A DNA stretch of 64,000 nt from Mucilaginibacter sp. 14171R-50 (GTDB lineage Bacteria > Bacteroidota > Bacteroidia > Sphingobacteriales > Sphingobacteriaceae), in NCBI RefSeq assembly GCF_010093045.1, contig NZ_CP048115.1, positions 1,674,001 to 1,738,000 on the forward strand, given 5' to 3'. Below, one piece after another: positions 15,382 to 25,232 of the stretch. The notes below the pieces were generated by a model that saw only the letters and a list, made by a program, of their open reading frames with translations, was not told the origin of the DNA and ran no database searches. How positions within the stretch are numbered: position 1 is the first letter of the stretch; every line of letters begins with the position of its first letter. Made by a program: the position numbers and the translations under genes.

Positions 15382-16587
15382 ATGTTAAACACCATACCGG
15401 AAGCAATAGAAGCTATAAAAGCAGGCAAAACCATTATTGTTGTAGATGATGAGGACCGCGAAAACGAAGGCGATTTTTTAACCGCCGCCCGGAACGCTAC
15501 GCCCGAAACTATCAACTTTATGGTGCGGTATGGGCGCGGCCTTGTTTGTGCGCCTATAACCAGGCAACGCGCGCACGAGCTGGAACTGGAGCCAATGGTT
15601 AGCCGTAACACCACATCGCACGAAACGAATTTTACTGTATCGGTAGATCTGCTTGGTAATGGCTGTACAACCGGCATATCCGCGACAGACCGGTCTAAAA
15701 CAACTTTGGCGTTAATTGACCCGTCAACCAGGCCTGCCGACCTGGGGCGGCCGGGGCATATCTTCCCGCTGATTGCCAAGGATGGCGGAGTTTTACGCCG
15801 TTCGGGACATACCGAAGCCGCTATAGACCTTTCAGTATTGGCCGGTTTTGAACCTGCCGGCGTAATATGCGAGATTATGAAAGAAGATGGCGATATGGCA
15901 CGCCTGCCCGAGCTGCTGGTGATGGCCAAAGAGTTTGACCTTAAAATAATTTCGATAAAAGACCTTATCGAGTATCGTTTGAACACTGAGTCGTTGGTGC
16001 GTAAAGAGGTATCGGTAAAAATGCCAACCCAATGGGGCGATTTTGACATGATAGCTTATACGCAGTTGGATACCGGCGAAAATCATTTAGCACTGGTAAA
16101 AGGTGAATGGCAACCCGGCGAGCCTGTTTTGGTGCGTGTGCACAGTTCATGCGTTACCGGCGATATCTTCGGGTCGTGCCGGTGCGATTGCGGCCCACAG
16201 CTGCATAAAGCCATGGAAATGATAAGTAAGGAAGGCAAAGGTGTGGTAGTTTACATGAACCAGGAGGGGCGGGGTATCGGGCTTGTAAATAAGCTTAAAG
16301 CCTACCATTTGCAGGAGAATGGGTTAGATACTGTTGAGGCGAATATCAAACTGGGCTTCCAGATGGATCAGCGCGATTACGGCATAGGCGCGCAAATATT
16401 GCGCAACCTGGGTATTTCTAAAATGCGCCTGTTAACCAATAATCCAAAAAAGCGTGCCGGGTTGATAGGATACGGGCTTGAAGTGGTCGAGAACCTGCCG
16501 ATAGAGATCGAATCGAACCCGCATAATGAAGCTTACCTACGTACCAAACGCGATAAAATGGACCACGCTATTATGCGCGAGCATTAA
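15382..16587 (+). CDS. ribBA: Bifunctional DHBP synthase / GTP cyclohydrolase II (RibBA)
   Basis: I start at the ATG at 15382; the frame is open further upstream into the permease gene, but homology begins here. The 401-residue product joins two riboflavin-pathway enzymes. Residues 1-200 are 3,4-dihydroxy-2-butanone-4-phosphate synthase (ribulose 5-phosphate to the four-carbon unit), with the acidic metal loop [11 protein letters not shown]. Residues about 205-400 are GTP cyclohydrolase II, with the zinc-ligand Cys residues in [18 protein letters not shown] and the EGRGIGL loop. Both active sites appear intact. The stop overlaps by 4 bp the convergent end of tamB. Confidence 0.96.
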   Translation: MLNTIPEAIEAIKAGKTIIVVDDEDRENEGDFLTAARNATPETINFMVRYGRGLVCAPITRQRAHELELEPMVSRNTTSHETNFTVSVDLLGNGCTTGISATDRSKTTLALIDPSTRPADLGRPGHIFPLIAKDGGVLRRSGHTEAAIDLSVLAGFEPAGVICEIMKEDGDMARLPELLVMAKEFDLKIISIKDLIEYRLNTESLVRKEVSVKMPTQWGDFDMIAYTQLDTGENHLALVKGEWQPGEPVLVRVHSSCVTGDIFGSCRCDCGPQLHKAMEMISKEGKGVVVYMNQEGRGIGLVNKLKAYHLQENGLDTVEANIKLGFQMDQRDYGIGAQILRNLGISKMRLLTNNPKKRAGLIGYGLEVVENLPIEIESNPHNEAYLRTKRDKMDHAIMREH

Positions 16588-19500
16588 TTATCACCTTCGG
16601 TATCCTCATTCGCATTGTTGTCCTCAGATGGCTTTGAAGGCACAGGTGTTGCGATGTTTGTTGCGGGCACCGGTGAAGGGGTTTTAGGTGCATCGTTGTT
16701 ACGGCGGCGCCTCTGCCTGAAAATGTTACGCAAAAATTCGCCAAACGTATCAAAATCCCGCTGATACACTAAACCTATACCATTTACATATTGTACACCC
16801 AGCGCGTCGTTAATGCTGTTCAGGGTGGTGCTGTTTAACGCCCGGTACGAGTACCTGGCCCGCAGGTTACCGTCCCTTCGTATCAGGTATTGAATTTCGA
16901 AATCTTTGGTTAGCGTCCTGAAGTCTGTATTCAGTAAATTGGTTTTATTATTGAACAGATCGCTTGTGCCACTGTTAGAGTATAAACTGCCGTTTATAAG
17001 AAGCCTGTCGTTCAAAAACTTAAGTGACGCGCTCGCATCGTTGAACGACCGTATATTCAAATCGAAATATTTGATGTTTGATTGCGAGATAAAACTGTTA
17101 AGCTTATTAAACGCAAATTCGCTCACTGCTTCTCCGGCGGTACCCAATACCTGGTTGGTTAAGTTGCTGCCTGTGCCCGATGCAAAGCTACGCCGTACAA
17201 TAATACTGAGGGCTTGTTGGCTCCGGTTATTGTTATCGGCCAGGTAGGTGCTAAGGTCATCTTTAATTGATGGGTCAACCGGGAAGTTAAAATTAAAATC
17301 GATATTAGGCTGTAACAATGATTTGGACAGTATCAGTTCGGCCTGTACCAGTACCTGCTTGGGCTGCGGCGCTTGCAGGCCGGCAGCGGTGTACAACGGT
17401 GCGATATTGGTGCGTACCTCGTAAACGGCTTTCAAATTTATCTCGGCATTTGCGGGGTTGCCCGTCCAGCGGATGGTGCCTCCTTCGTTCACCACAAAGT
17501 TTTTACTAATAAAATCCTTCGCGGTAAACTCAAACTTCCCTGATGTGATCAGGAAAGCGCCGAACATCTCAAAGTCGCCCAGGCTATTGATGTTCAATTT
17601 GAGGTTGCGGGCCTGGCCTGTACCCTCTAATACACCATAATCTGTACTTATCCGTACGGTTGTACTTTCATTAACGGTAAGGTCAAAATTTAGCGTAACA
17701 CCATTAAATGCCTTGCTCTTTTCAACGGGCTTTTTTAAAGTGGTATCGTTATGGTCCACAAATCTGATGAAATCATATTCCGCCGCCGTAGATGAAGTAT
17801 TTAACGGAATATTAAATATGGTGCCCGCTTCGGTTGACGCCTTGATGTCTATCTTCATGTTATCTACAGGCCCTGTAAAACTAAAGGTACCGCTACCGTA
17901 GGCAGTACCGTAATAAAGGTGGTTATCCTTAAAAGTGGTGTTAAGCGCCATCAGGTTACGGGCTTGCACAGTTATATCAAGCGTAGGGTTTGATATCTGG
18001 TTAAGGTCAACCGTTCCGTTTGCCTCGCCGGTGCCTCCACGGCCATCTTTCAGCACCATTTTATCAATCTTTATAACACTGTTGCTTACCGCCAGTTTCT
18101 CGTTTACGGTGTACGCTGTCTTAAGATAATTAACAGTCACGCCCGTATTATTTAACGAGACCTCGCCGTTAAGTTGCGGCTTGGATGGCGAGCCGGATAA
18201 CTGCAGATTTGCTGACACGGTGCCTTTAATATCAGATACCAGCTCTTTTATAAAAGGCTCAAAGATAATGGCTTCGGTATGGTCCATTTTAATGTCGAAG
18301 TTCAGGTTATCGCCGTTTTCCTGCGCCAGTGTGTATACCCCATCGATATTCATGGTCTTTAAACCACGATTAGTTATATTTAAGTTTACCCTGGCCTGCT
18401 TATGGGCATTATCAAGGTTCGAGACGATCTTGACATTGCCTACCAGCGTTTTGTTCATCGCCAGCGAATCGATATTAAGGTTTGCATCAATTCCGGGTTT
18501 CTTCATGATGGAACTCAACGTAACATCGCCATTTAAGGACCCTTTTAACAGTACACCTGATGTTTTTGTAAGCTGATTAATGGTAGCCATACTAAATTTA
18601 TCAAAGGTTACTTTCAGTTCGTCTTCGGTGCGGTCGGATATAAAACCGTTTATCCGCACTTTTTGGACGCCGTTTGATAGCTCAAATCCCGATACCTGGG
18701 TTTTACCATCCAGCAGCCGTATTTTTACCTGCTCTTGTATCTTCCAGTTTTCGTGTTCCAATATTACATCTGATGGTAATATCGCCAGTTTGGCGGTAGT
18801 GTCTCGGCCAAATTCTACCAGTCCGTAAAGGTCTAACTGGTTGGCGGCGTCCTTATCAGATAACTTTACGTTAAAATTGAGGCTGTCGTTCTTTAAAAAG
18901 TTGGTAATGTTAATGTTTTTGATGTACAGGCTGTCGGTAAGGTCAACACGGTTTAAGGATACGTTTAGGCCGAGCATGTCATCAGCCGTGCTCTCATCAA
19001 TAATAAAATCATGAAACACTATTTTGCCCAGTTTAATGGTCTTAATATAGCCGTTCAATGTGGCTGTTTTTTCGGTAGAATTAAACTTACCTACAAAAGT
19101 GCCCTGTTCAGGCACCTTAAGGGTGGGCATAAAAATGGCCAGCAGCGGGTCGATGTTTTTTATCGCTAAGTTAAAATCAAAATTTTGCGGCTGATGCGGG
19201 GTAATGGTTGTTTTTAACGACGGAATATATTTTTTGGCTATGGTTTTAAAGTATGACGGAAGGGTGGCCAGGTCGTAACTGCCTTTAATGCTGCCGTCGG
19301 CCAGATCAGATCGCAGCGATATCACCCTGGCAGCGCCCTTTCCGGCAGCGGTTAAGGCAACCGAATCAACCACGTAGTTGTTTCGTGGATCTATTATACG
19401 GGTGTTGCTAAGTAAAATACGTCCGTCCAGGTTATCCAGGTTATTTCCCGAAAAATTGGTGCTGATATCGGTGCTGAGCGAAATGGTATCTTTTACAAAT

Positions 19501-21068
19501 TTAAGCTGGCGAAGATGCGCGTTACCTACACTGCCTGTAAAATTGTATATAGGCAATTTGGGGTTTAAATTAACACTGCCCGCCAGGTTCAGCTTAATAT
19601 TTTTATCGTTAATGGCTAACCTGCCTATAGCTGTTTTGCGGTTAAAAGAGCCGTTTGTAGTTATGTTACTGTAAGCATAACCCTTAAATTGCAGGTAGGC
19701 AATTTTCGCATCGCCGTGTACATTCAGGCTTTTCAGGTCGTCGCCGCTGCCGGTTATATTGGCCCTTAGCGTAGTACGACCAAGTTGATTGTCGTTTAAT
19801 AAGCTGCCAAGGTCAAAGTTATTAGTGGAAATTTTACCGCTGTAACTCGGTACACCCGCTTTGTTTATTTTCAGGTTAATATCCGGGTCAAAACGGCCCA
19901 GTTTTGTTTTAAAAGTACCAAATGCCACAAAATCGTTTTGCAGGCCGGTAAACCTGCCTGTAAAGTTTACGTTTCCAAATTTGCTCACTACATCCGGCAC
20001 TTTTGCGTTTGGCTTGCCTGTAAAGTGGCTATACAAGTAGTCCAGGTCCTTTTTATTGGTGGCTATCTGGTCGAACTTTAACTGCAAAAAAGTGTTGTTC
20101 CAATCGGGCAGGCCGGTTAAGTTAAAGTCGCCCTTTATAAATGTGCCCTGGGCGGCTGTAATGGTAAGATTTTTGGCTTTCAAGTTGCTTACCATGCCGC
20201 GCACGCGGCCGTCTATGCCCAGTTCAAAGGTCGTTTTATCCAGTGTGCTGGTAAAATAAGCTATGTCTTTTGATGACAGGTGCGACGATTTAAAGTCGGC
20301 GTCCATATTCACCTTGTTTTCAAAGTCGTCAAAATCATCAAACGATTTGAATTTCATCTTAAAAAAATTCTTCACGCTGGAATGCGCTGTTTGTACGTTA
20401 AGGTTTTGAAGCAATATCTGGTTGGTATCGATGGTAGCGTTAGCATTAAGGTTCCGTACCACGAATCCACTTTTTTCATGCAGGGTTAAACCACCTATCC
20501 TGGCTTTAAAAAGGTGATTTTTCAGGTCCATATTTCGTATAATGGTGCTGAAATGGGTAAGATCTACATCGTTAAAGTTTACACCTTTTACCAATTCTGT
20601 CCTTAAGTGGTTCTTGTACCTGAAGTGAAAGTTATTAATGGCTATTTTTTCGAAGGTAAGTGTCCAGGGTTTGCTTTTTGTTTTTGTTGTATCGCCCGAA
20701 TTAAAGTAATCGAGCACAAACTTAAGGTTGGTTGTGCTGTCTTTTAACTTTTTCAGGTAAAACGAGCCGTTGTCCAGCTGAATGGATGCAAAATCTATCT
20801 TCTTTTTTTTGATGCTGTTGAAGATTGAAAAGCCGCTAAGCTCTACCACCAGTTTTGGGGTGCTCAACAAGGTATCCTGCTGCTTGTCCAGAATGTACAG
20901 GCCTTCTAATACTACTGATGAAAAGGGCTTAATGTAAAGGCTTTTTACATCCACTTTTGTATTAAGCTCTTTTGATAAATAAGTGGTGGCTTTTTTTGCC
21001 GCCCATGTTTGTACCGGCTTGTACTGAAAAAGCAATAGCAATATGCTTATCAGTAACAAAATTATCAA
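16584..21068 (-). CDS. tamB: TamB/DUF490-family translocation and assembly protein
   Basis: The product has 1494 residues, typical for this family. An N-terminal hydrophobic anchor ([20 protein letters not shown]) is followed by a very long beta-rich region of repeated short strands (e.g. [20 protein letters not shown]) and the conserved C-terminal DUF490 domain (about 1050-1440). TamB spans the periplasm and is linked to outer-membrane protein assembly and phospholipid transport. No ATG is near the start: the listed TTG leaves the basic part outside, while the frame is open back to an ATT at 21117-21119 directly after a stop, adding KYKVIKKVLKIALSIV. The true start is therefore probably upstream and non-canonical. 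Confidence 0.88.
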   Translation of the reverse strand: MIILLLISILLLLFQYKPVQTWAAKKATTYLSKELNTKVDVKSLYIKPFSSVVLEGLYILDKQQDTLLSTPKLVVELSGFSIFNSIKKKKIDFASIQLDNGSFYLKKLKDSTTNLKFVLDYFNSGDTTKTKSKPWTLTFEKIAINNFHFRYKNHLRTELVKGVNFNDVDLTHFSTIIRNMDLKNHLFKARIGGLTLHEKSGFVVRNLNANATIDTNQILLQNLNVQTAHSSVKNFFKMKFKSFDDFDDFENKVNMDADFKSSHLSSKDIAYFTSTLDKTTFELGIDGRVRGMVSNLKAKNLTITAAQGTFIKGDFNLTGLPDWNNTFLQLKFDQIATNKKDLDYLYSHFTGKPNAKVPDVVSKFGNVNFTGRFTGLQNDFVAFGTFKTKLGRFDPDINLKINKAGVPSYSGKISTNNFDLGSLLNDNQLGRTTLRANITGSGDDLKSLNVHGDAKIAYLQFKGYAYSNITTNGSFNRKTAIGRLAINDKNIKLNLAGSVNLNPKLPIYNFTGSVGNAHLRQLKFVKDTISLSTDISTNFSGNNLDNLDGRILLSNTRIIDPRNNYVVDSVALTAAGKGAARVISLRSDLADGSIKGSYDLATLPSYFKTIAKKYIPSLKTTITPHQPQNFDFNLAIKNIDPLLAIFMPTLKVPEQGTFVGKFNSTEKTATLNGYIKTIKLGKIVFHDFIIDESTADDMLGLNVSLNRVDLTDSLYIKNINITNFLKNDSLNFNVKLSDKDAANQLDLYGLVEFGRDTTAKLAILPSDVILEHENWKIQEQVKIRLLDGKTQVSGFELSNGVQKVRINGFISDRTEDELKVTFDKFSMATINQLTKTSGVLLKGSLNGDVTLSSIMKKPGIDANLNIDSLAMNKTLVGNVKIVSNLDNAHKQARVNLNITNRGLKTMNIDGVYTLAQENGDNLNFDIKMDHTEAIIFEPFIKELVSDIKGTVSANLQLSGSPSKPQLNGEVSLNNTGVTVNYLKTAYTVNEKLAVSNSVIKIDKMVLKDGRGGTGEANGTVDLNQISNPTLDITVQARNLMALNTTFKDNHLYYGTAYGSGTFSFTGPVDNMKIDIKASTEAGTIFNIPLNTSSTAAEYDFIRFVDHNDTTLKKPVEKSKAFNGVTLNFDLTVNESTTVRISTDYGVLEGTGQARNLKLNINSLGDFEMFGAFLITSGKFEFTAKDFISKNFVVNEGGTIRWTGNPANAEINLKAVYEVRTNIAPLYTAAGLQAPQPKQVLVQAELILSKSLLQPNIDFNFNFPVDPSIKDDLSTYLADNNNRSQQALSIIVRRSFASGTGSNLTNQVLGTAGEAVSEFAFNKLNSFISQSNIKYFDLNIRSFNDASASLKFLNDRLLINGSLYSNSGTSDLFNNKTNLLNTDFRTLTKDFEIQYLIRRDGNLRARYSYRALNSTTLNSINDALGVQYVNGIGLVYQRDFDTFGEFLRNIFRQRRRRNNDAPKTPSPVPATNIATPVPSKPSEDNNANEDTEGDN

Positions 21069-21123
21069 TACGATACTTAACGCTATTTTGAGTACTTTTT
21101 TAATAACTTTGTATTTAATTTAG

Positions 21124-21174
21124 AATTCAAAAGTAAAAATTCAAAAACGTACTAAGTGTTTTACTTTTTGAATT
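21124..21174. repeat. Imperfect inverted repeat between tamB and tsaD
   Basis: AATTCAAAAGTAAAA (21124-21138) faces TTTTACTTTTTGAATT (21159-21174) and can form a hairpin with one bulge. Its words (AAAAGT, TTCAAAA) resemble those of other gap repeats in this window. It lies on the tamB promoter side, so it is not a terminator of either gene. Confidence 0.45.
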
Positions 21175-21239
21175 TATTTATGACCATAGTCTAAAGTAAT
21201 AAGTGTTTTGACCTTAACTTTCGACTTTTACTTAATAAC

Positions 21240-22241
21240 GTGCCGGTAATATTAGGAATCGAATCTTCATGTGATGAAACCTCAGCAGCTGTTTGTGTTG
21301 ATGGCGAAATATTAAGCAATGTTATTGCCAATCAAACCATCCACGAAGCGTACGGAGGCGTTGTCCCCGAGCTTGCCTCAAGGGTTCATCAGCAAAATAT
21401 TGTTCCTGCTGTACAACAAGCACTATTAAACGCAAAAGTAAGCAAAAATGATATTGATGCGGTAGCTTTTACGCGCGGCCCGGGGCTTTTAGGCTCACTT
21501 TTGGTAGGGGTTTCGTTCGCCAAGTCCTTCGCGCTTGCCAAAAACCTGCCATTGGTAGATATTAACCACATGCAGGCGCATATACTTGCGCACTTTATCG
21601 GCCCAAACAAGCCTGCTTTTCCTTTTTTGTGCCTTACCGTATCAGGGGGGCATACGCAAATAGTTTTGGTAAAAGATTACTTCGATATGGAAGTGATTGG
21701 CCAAACCCTTGACGACGCGGCAGGCGAGGCGATGGACAAGACCAGTAAAATATTAGGCCTGCCATATCCCGGCGGCCCGTTGATAGATAAGCACGCACGC
21801 AGTGGTAACCCTGATGCCTATAAATTCCCCGAGCCGCAGATACCGGGCTTTGATTTTAGCTTTAGCGGACTTAAAACAGCCATCCTTTATTTTATAAGGG
21901 ATAACGTTGCTGCTAACCCTGATTTTATAAAGCAAAATATAAACGACATTTGCGCATCGGTTGAAAAACGCATTGCTACTATTTTATTAAATAAATTAAA
22001 ACGTGCCGCTAAGGAATATAACATTAAAGATATAGCCCTGGCCGGCGGTGTGTCGGCTAATACCGGTTTGCGCGAAGGGCTTACCCGGCTTGGCGCCGAA
22101 AACGGCTGGAACGTTTTTATACCCAAGTTTGAATACTGTACTGATAACGCGGCTATGATAGCCATTGCCGGTTATTATAAATATTTAAAAGGTGAATTTG
22201 CCGGGCAGGACGTAGCGCCGCTGGCACGTATGCCGATGTAG
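21240..22241 (+). CDS. tsaD: tRNA N6-adenosine threonylcarbamoyltransferase TsaD
   Basis: The product has 333 residues, full length, starting at GTG (21240), which is directly before the conserved PVILGIESSCDETSAAV. It has the metal-binding HxxxH (DINHMQAHILAHF, near residue 107), the nucleotide-binding FLCLTVSGGHTQIV and GVSANTGLREGL, and the C-terminal EYCTDNAAMIA. TsaD transfers the threonylcarbamoyl group to A37 of ANN-decoding tRNAs in the t6A pathway, with TsaB and TsaE encoded elsewhere. It is divergent from tamB and followed by a repeat tract rather than a terminator. Confidence 0.97.
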   Translation: MPVILGIESSCDETSAAVCVDGEILSNVIANQTIHEAYGGVVPELASRVHQQNIVPAVQQALLNAKVSKNDIDAVAFTRGPGLLGSLLVGVSFAKSFALAKNLPLVDINHMQAHILAHFIGPNKPAFPFLCLTVSGGHTQIVLVKDYFDMEVIGQTLDDAAGEAMDKTSKILGLPYPGGPLIDKHARSGNPDAYKFPEPQIPGFDFSFSGLKTAILYFIRDNVAANPDFIKQNINDICASVEKRIATILLNKLKRAAKEYNIKDIALAGGVSANTGLREGLTRLGAENGWNVFIPKFEYCTDNAAMIAIAGYYKYLKGEFAGQDVAPLARMPM

Positions 22242-22245
22242 GGAA

Positions 22246-22327
22246 GTCGATAGTCTATAGACGATAGTCCATAGACCTGCTTCCGGATAAACACAATACT
22301 ATGGTCTATCGACCATTGACTATGAAC
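22246..22327. repeat. Imperfect inverted repeat of GTCTATAG/CCATAG words
   Basis: The left arm 22246-22274 and right arm 22299-22327 are imperfect inverted copies rich in GATAGTCTATAG and CCATAGAC words. Similar tracts occur at 28115-28224 and, as direct repeats, inside ispG near 56470. They look like one dispersed Sphingobacteriaceae repeat family. No coding frame is present. Confidence 0.5.
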
Positions 22328-22334
22328 TAAAATT

Positions 22335-22505
22335 ATGAACATTCCTTCTCTTATCTTTTGGGCGGTTTTTGTACTGCCGCTTGTTGCTTTTTTAGTTTGG
22401 TTAATGCGCCAGGATAAACGCAAAGGTATAACCGGGCTTATTGTACTGGCTATTTTGGTGATTGGGGGTATAGCCTACATGTACTGGAAAACCGGGGGCA
22501 AATAA
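22335..22505 (+). CDS. Small two-helix membrane protein (56 residues)
   Basis: An ATG at 22335 opens 56 codons to TAA at 22503-22505. Two hydrophobic helices (SLIFWAVFVLPLVAFLVWLM and GITGLIVLAILVIGGIAYMYW) are separated by a short basic loop RQDKRKG, a clear inner-membrane hairpin. It ends 4 bp before the CdiI-like gene and may be in one transcript with it. I do not know the family. The strong membrane pattern and clean frame argue that it is real. Confidence 0.6.
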   Translation: MNIPSLIFWAVFVLPLVAFLVWLMRQDKRKGITGLIVLAILVIGGIAYMYWKTGGK

Positions 22506-22509
22506 TTAA

Positions 22510-22902
22510 ATGCAAAGCAATTGGAAATTCAAGTCTTTGCAAAACCTTGAAAAGAAGGTGATGACAAATGATGGATATTCTTCCAATTTAACCGCGCGCT
22601 GCACAGAACTTTTAAGACGGCCGTTAAACGAATACTCGGTTGAAGACATGAGAATTATGATCGGGCAGCAAGTAGGTTTGAATTACCTAATACCATTAGC
22701 TCTGGAACAGTTACATATTAACATTTTATCGGAAGGGGATTATTACCCAGGAGATCTTTTAAATGTGGTATTGAAAGTTGATAAGGCGTTTTGGAGTAAG
22801 AATAGTTTATTATTCAAAAACTTGATACAGTTAATTAAGGGGAATAAAAATTTATTACTTCAATCTGGTATCTCTGAAGATATATTAGCCAATTTCAATT
22901 AA
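22510..22902 (+). CDS. CdiI_2-like contact-dependent inhibition immunity protein
   Basis: The product has 130 residues. The core (RRPLNEYSVEDMRIMIGQQ, then GLNYLIPLALEQL, then EGDYYPGDLL) closely follows the pattern I know for the CdiI_2 family, small cytoplasmic proteins that neutralise toxins delivered by neighbouring cells. No toxin gene, Rhs protein or two-partner secretion gene is in the window, so this is an orphan, perhaps kept for protection against competitors. Base composition is somewhat AT-richer than tsaD, consistent with transfer. The family call is from memory of the motif; the protected target is unknown. Confidence 0.7.
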   Translation: MQSNWKFKSLQNLEKKVMTNDGYSSNLTARCTELLRRPLNEYSVEDMRIMIGQQVGLNYLIPLALEQLHINILSEGDYYPGDLLNVVLKVDKAFWSKNSLLFKNLIQLIKGNKNLLLQSGISEDILANFN

Positions 22903-22906
22903 AACA

Positions 22907-22932
22907 ACGGCCCCCGCATTTGCAGGGGCCGT
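22907..22932. terminator. Bidirectional terminator between the immunity gene and the IPT lipoprotein gene
   Basis: A 12-bp stem with one mismatch (ACGGCCCC...GGGGCCGT) closes a 2-nt loop. It is flanked by A-rich sequence on the right and, on the minus strand, by TTGTTTT. It fits the end of both convergent genes. Confidence 0.75.
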
Positions 22933-22977
22933 ATAAAAAAACACTTACAAAAATTCTAACCCGTACTTTATACAGTA

Positions 22978-25005
22978 TTAGAAAGCCCTTTTATATATTC
23001 TGACAGATTGCCCGCCAGAAGTGGTGCAGAAAATAAAGAAAGTGTTATCTACCCTTTCGATACCGGCAATGGTAGCCCCTTGCGGTATGGTGTACTTTTT
23101 ATAGCTGTTGCCTACATCGTTCGACAGGCTGAAACTTGTGCCGCCATAGGCCACATAATCCCCCCATTGTTTTATCACATTTACCTGCTCGTCACTTACT
23201 TTAACAAATACGTCGCCCTGGCCGCGCGATTGATATAGGCGGTTATCAGCTATTTGCGCGCTGGTGCTGAATATAGCATAGGTGTAACCAGGCGCCGAAA
23301 GGATATTTTTATAGCCTTCGTTTAAAAAGTAAGTGCCCGTAGTTCCCGTAGTAACCAGCCATGTTTGCCCCTGGTCGGTAGAGCGGTAGAACTTATTGGA
23401 TGCAGGATCAATAGCGTAAAAATATTTACCGCCTCCATCGCTTGCAATATGGTCAAGCCTGGTAGCGCCACCTAAGCTCGCATTTTTTACCTGGAAACTG
23501 GTTCCCCCGTTCAGTGATATATAATATGACTGGCCCGATAGCAGGTACACCTTATCACTTTTAGCGACTATGCCGTTAAAGCCCAGGTTTGGCAAATTAG
23601 GGTTTACGATAAGTTTGGTGAACACTGTGCCATCTGTTTTTACAACGCCCAGGTTAGTGGTTATGTAAAAGTAGTTCCCATCGGCTACAATAAAGTTAAC
23701 TTTCAATGTATCTTTTGTAAGCGGCAGGCTGTTAAATACATTATTGAAGGTGACCCCTTTATCGCTGCTGTAATACAGGTTTCTGCCGGTTTTGCCATTG
23801 GTGAAGAACATGCGACTGCCTGAGGATGCCGACATAATACCCGTTTGCGGACTTACCGTTTGATCTACTTGAGTCCAACCGTTTGGTGGCGACGGTACCA
23901 CAAGCGTAAAGTCGGTTGCGCTTGTTAGTTTGGTGCCGCTGTTAACCGTCAAATATATTTTACCGGTTACGGCGCCCTGCGGTACTATAACCTGTAATTG
24001 CGTGGCCGTTGCAGCTATCACTGTACCGGTGAACAGGTTGTTTTGCGGGCCGGTAAAGTGTACAACATTGTCTGCCGGTATCGTGCTAAAATTAGTGCCT
24101 TTTACAACTATGGTATCGCCAGTTTTAGCGCTTGCCGGCGCAAACGATGTAAATGTTGCCGCTTGTATATAGGTAAACGTAGGCCCGGTGGCAACCTCGC
24201 TGTTCTTAACTTTTACAGACACCGCGCCTGTTGAACCGCCTGCCGGTACTTTAACCATAAGTTTGGTAGCGGTGGCCGATATGATCTCGGCATTTACGCC
24301 ATTGAATTTAACCACATCATCTGCAGGCGTTGCACTATAATTTACACCGGTTATGGACACGGTATCGCCGGTACGGCCTTTTGTAGGTGCAATGTTTTCG
24401 ATAGTTGGTTTATCAGCCACCGGAGTAGGGTCTTTTACCTCTGACTTTGGTTTGGTTACTACCGATGCGAAGGTTATGGTAAACCCACCTGACGAGTTAA
24501 ACTCGCGGCCACTTGCATCCTTAAACATAATGTCCCATTTAACCTCAATATAGGTATCCGTAATGGTGATACTGATAGAGCCTGATAATGCATAATACGC
24601 ATTGCCGCTGTTAAAGTACTGCACATAGGTTTGCGATGTGCCCGCGTTTACTTTAATGGTTTTAGTGCCGGGGTTAAGTGATGTGCCCGACTTTTTGGTT
24701 AGGGCGATAGCGCCGTTCTTCAGATCGTCGATAAAAAAAGTAAGCTTGTTGCCGTTGGCATCCAGCGTGGCCGATGTCTCCAGGGATTTTACCCCATCGC
24801 CGGGGGTGCTGAATAATGTGCTTTTGATATTATTTTCTTTGATGACGAATTCCTTTCCGTCTATTTTACCTTTAACGGTAGAGGTTTTAACCTCCGGTTG
24901 GGGAGTTGGCTTAATTACAGTTTCTTTTTTGCACGCGCTTACCGCCACAATAAGCAAGGCAAGGATGGCCGGTTTTTTTAATATTTTTTTCAGATACAGC
25001 TTCAT
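22978..25005 (-). CDS. IPT/TIG-domain lipoprotein with C-terminal propeller-like region
   Basis: The product has 675 residues. The lipobox follows a short signal (ILALLIVAVSAC, then KKE), so it is a lipoprotein. Residues about 45-190 form a domain of unknown type. Two IPT/TIG Ig-like domains follow (about 203-280, PTIENIAPTKGRTGDTVSITG; and 284-370, FTSFAPASAKTGDTIVVKG). The C-terminal 300 residues contain repeated Ser/Asp-rich turns of BNR/sialidase-like propellers (YYSSDKGVTF, YISLNGGTSF, YRSTDQGQTW, SLSNDVGNSY). Such proteins are usually surface-exposed and bind glycans or proteins; no catalytic residues were seen. It stands alone between terminators. Confidence 0.82.
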   Translation of the reverse strand: MKLYLKKILKKPAILALLIVAVSACKKETVIKPTPQPEVKTSTVKGKIDGKEFVIKENNIKSTLFSTPGDGVKSLETSATLDANGNKLTFFIDDLKNGAIALTKKSGTSLNPGTKTIKVNAGTSQTYVQYFNSGNAYYALSGSISITITDTYIEVKWDIMFKDASGREFNSSGGFTITFASVVTKPKSEVKDPTPVADKPTIENIAPTKGRTGDTVSITGVNYSATPADDVVKFNGVNAEIISATATKLMVKVPAGGSTGAVSVKVKNSEVATGPTFTYIQAATFTSFAPASAKTGDTIVVKGTNFSTIPADNVVHFTGPQNNLFTGTVIAATATQLQVIVPQGAVTGKIYLTVNSGTKLTSATDFTLVVPSPPNGWTQVDQTVSPQTGIMSASSGSRMFFTNGKTGRNLYYSSDKGVTFNNVFNSLPLTKDTLKVNFIVADGNYFYITTNLGVVKTDGTVFTKLIVNPNLPNLGFNGIVAKSDKVYLLSGQSYYISLNGGTSFQVKNASLGGATRLDHIASDGGGKYFYAIDPASNKFYRSTDQGQTWLVTTGTTGTYFLNEGYKNILSAPGYTYAIFSTSAQIADNRLYQSRGQGDVFVKVSDEQVNVIKQWGDYVAYGGTSFSLSNDVGNSYKKYTIPQGATIAGIERVDNTFFIFCTTSGGQSVRIYKRAF

Positions 25006-25177
25006 TATGATGAGATTTTAATTTTTTTAAATCTCTGATTATTTAAATCTCAGGCATATACAGTATTTACGGTATATTTTACTGCGTACTAACAGCGGGC
25101 CGTCGGTAAAGGCGTGTTACGAACGATTACCATGACACGATCGTTGTACTTTGCGGGTGATATTTAAGGAATAAAAA

Positions 25178-25203
25178 AAGGCGATGAATAACTCCATCGC
25201 CTT
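25178..25203 (-). terminator. Terminator of uvrA
   Basis: A 9-bp perfect stem AAGGCGATG/CATCGCCTT has, on the minus strand, a following T-rich run (CTTTTTTTATT). It lies 30 bp after the uvrA stop. Confidence 0.8.
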
Positions 25204-25232
25204 ACTTGTTTTCCCAACCTCTGATCTGATCA

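Noticed and set aside
15345-16049. 234-residue frame opposite ribBA
   Set aside because: It is antisense to the DHBP synthase domain and Ser-rich without any recognisable fold.
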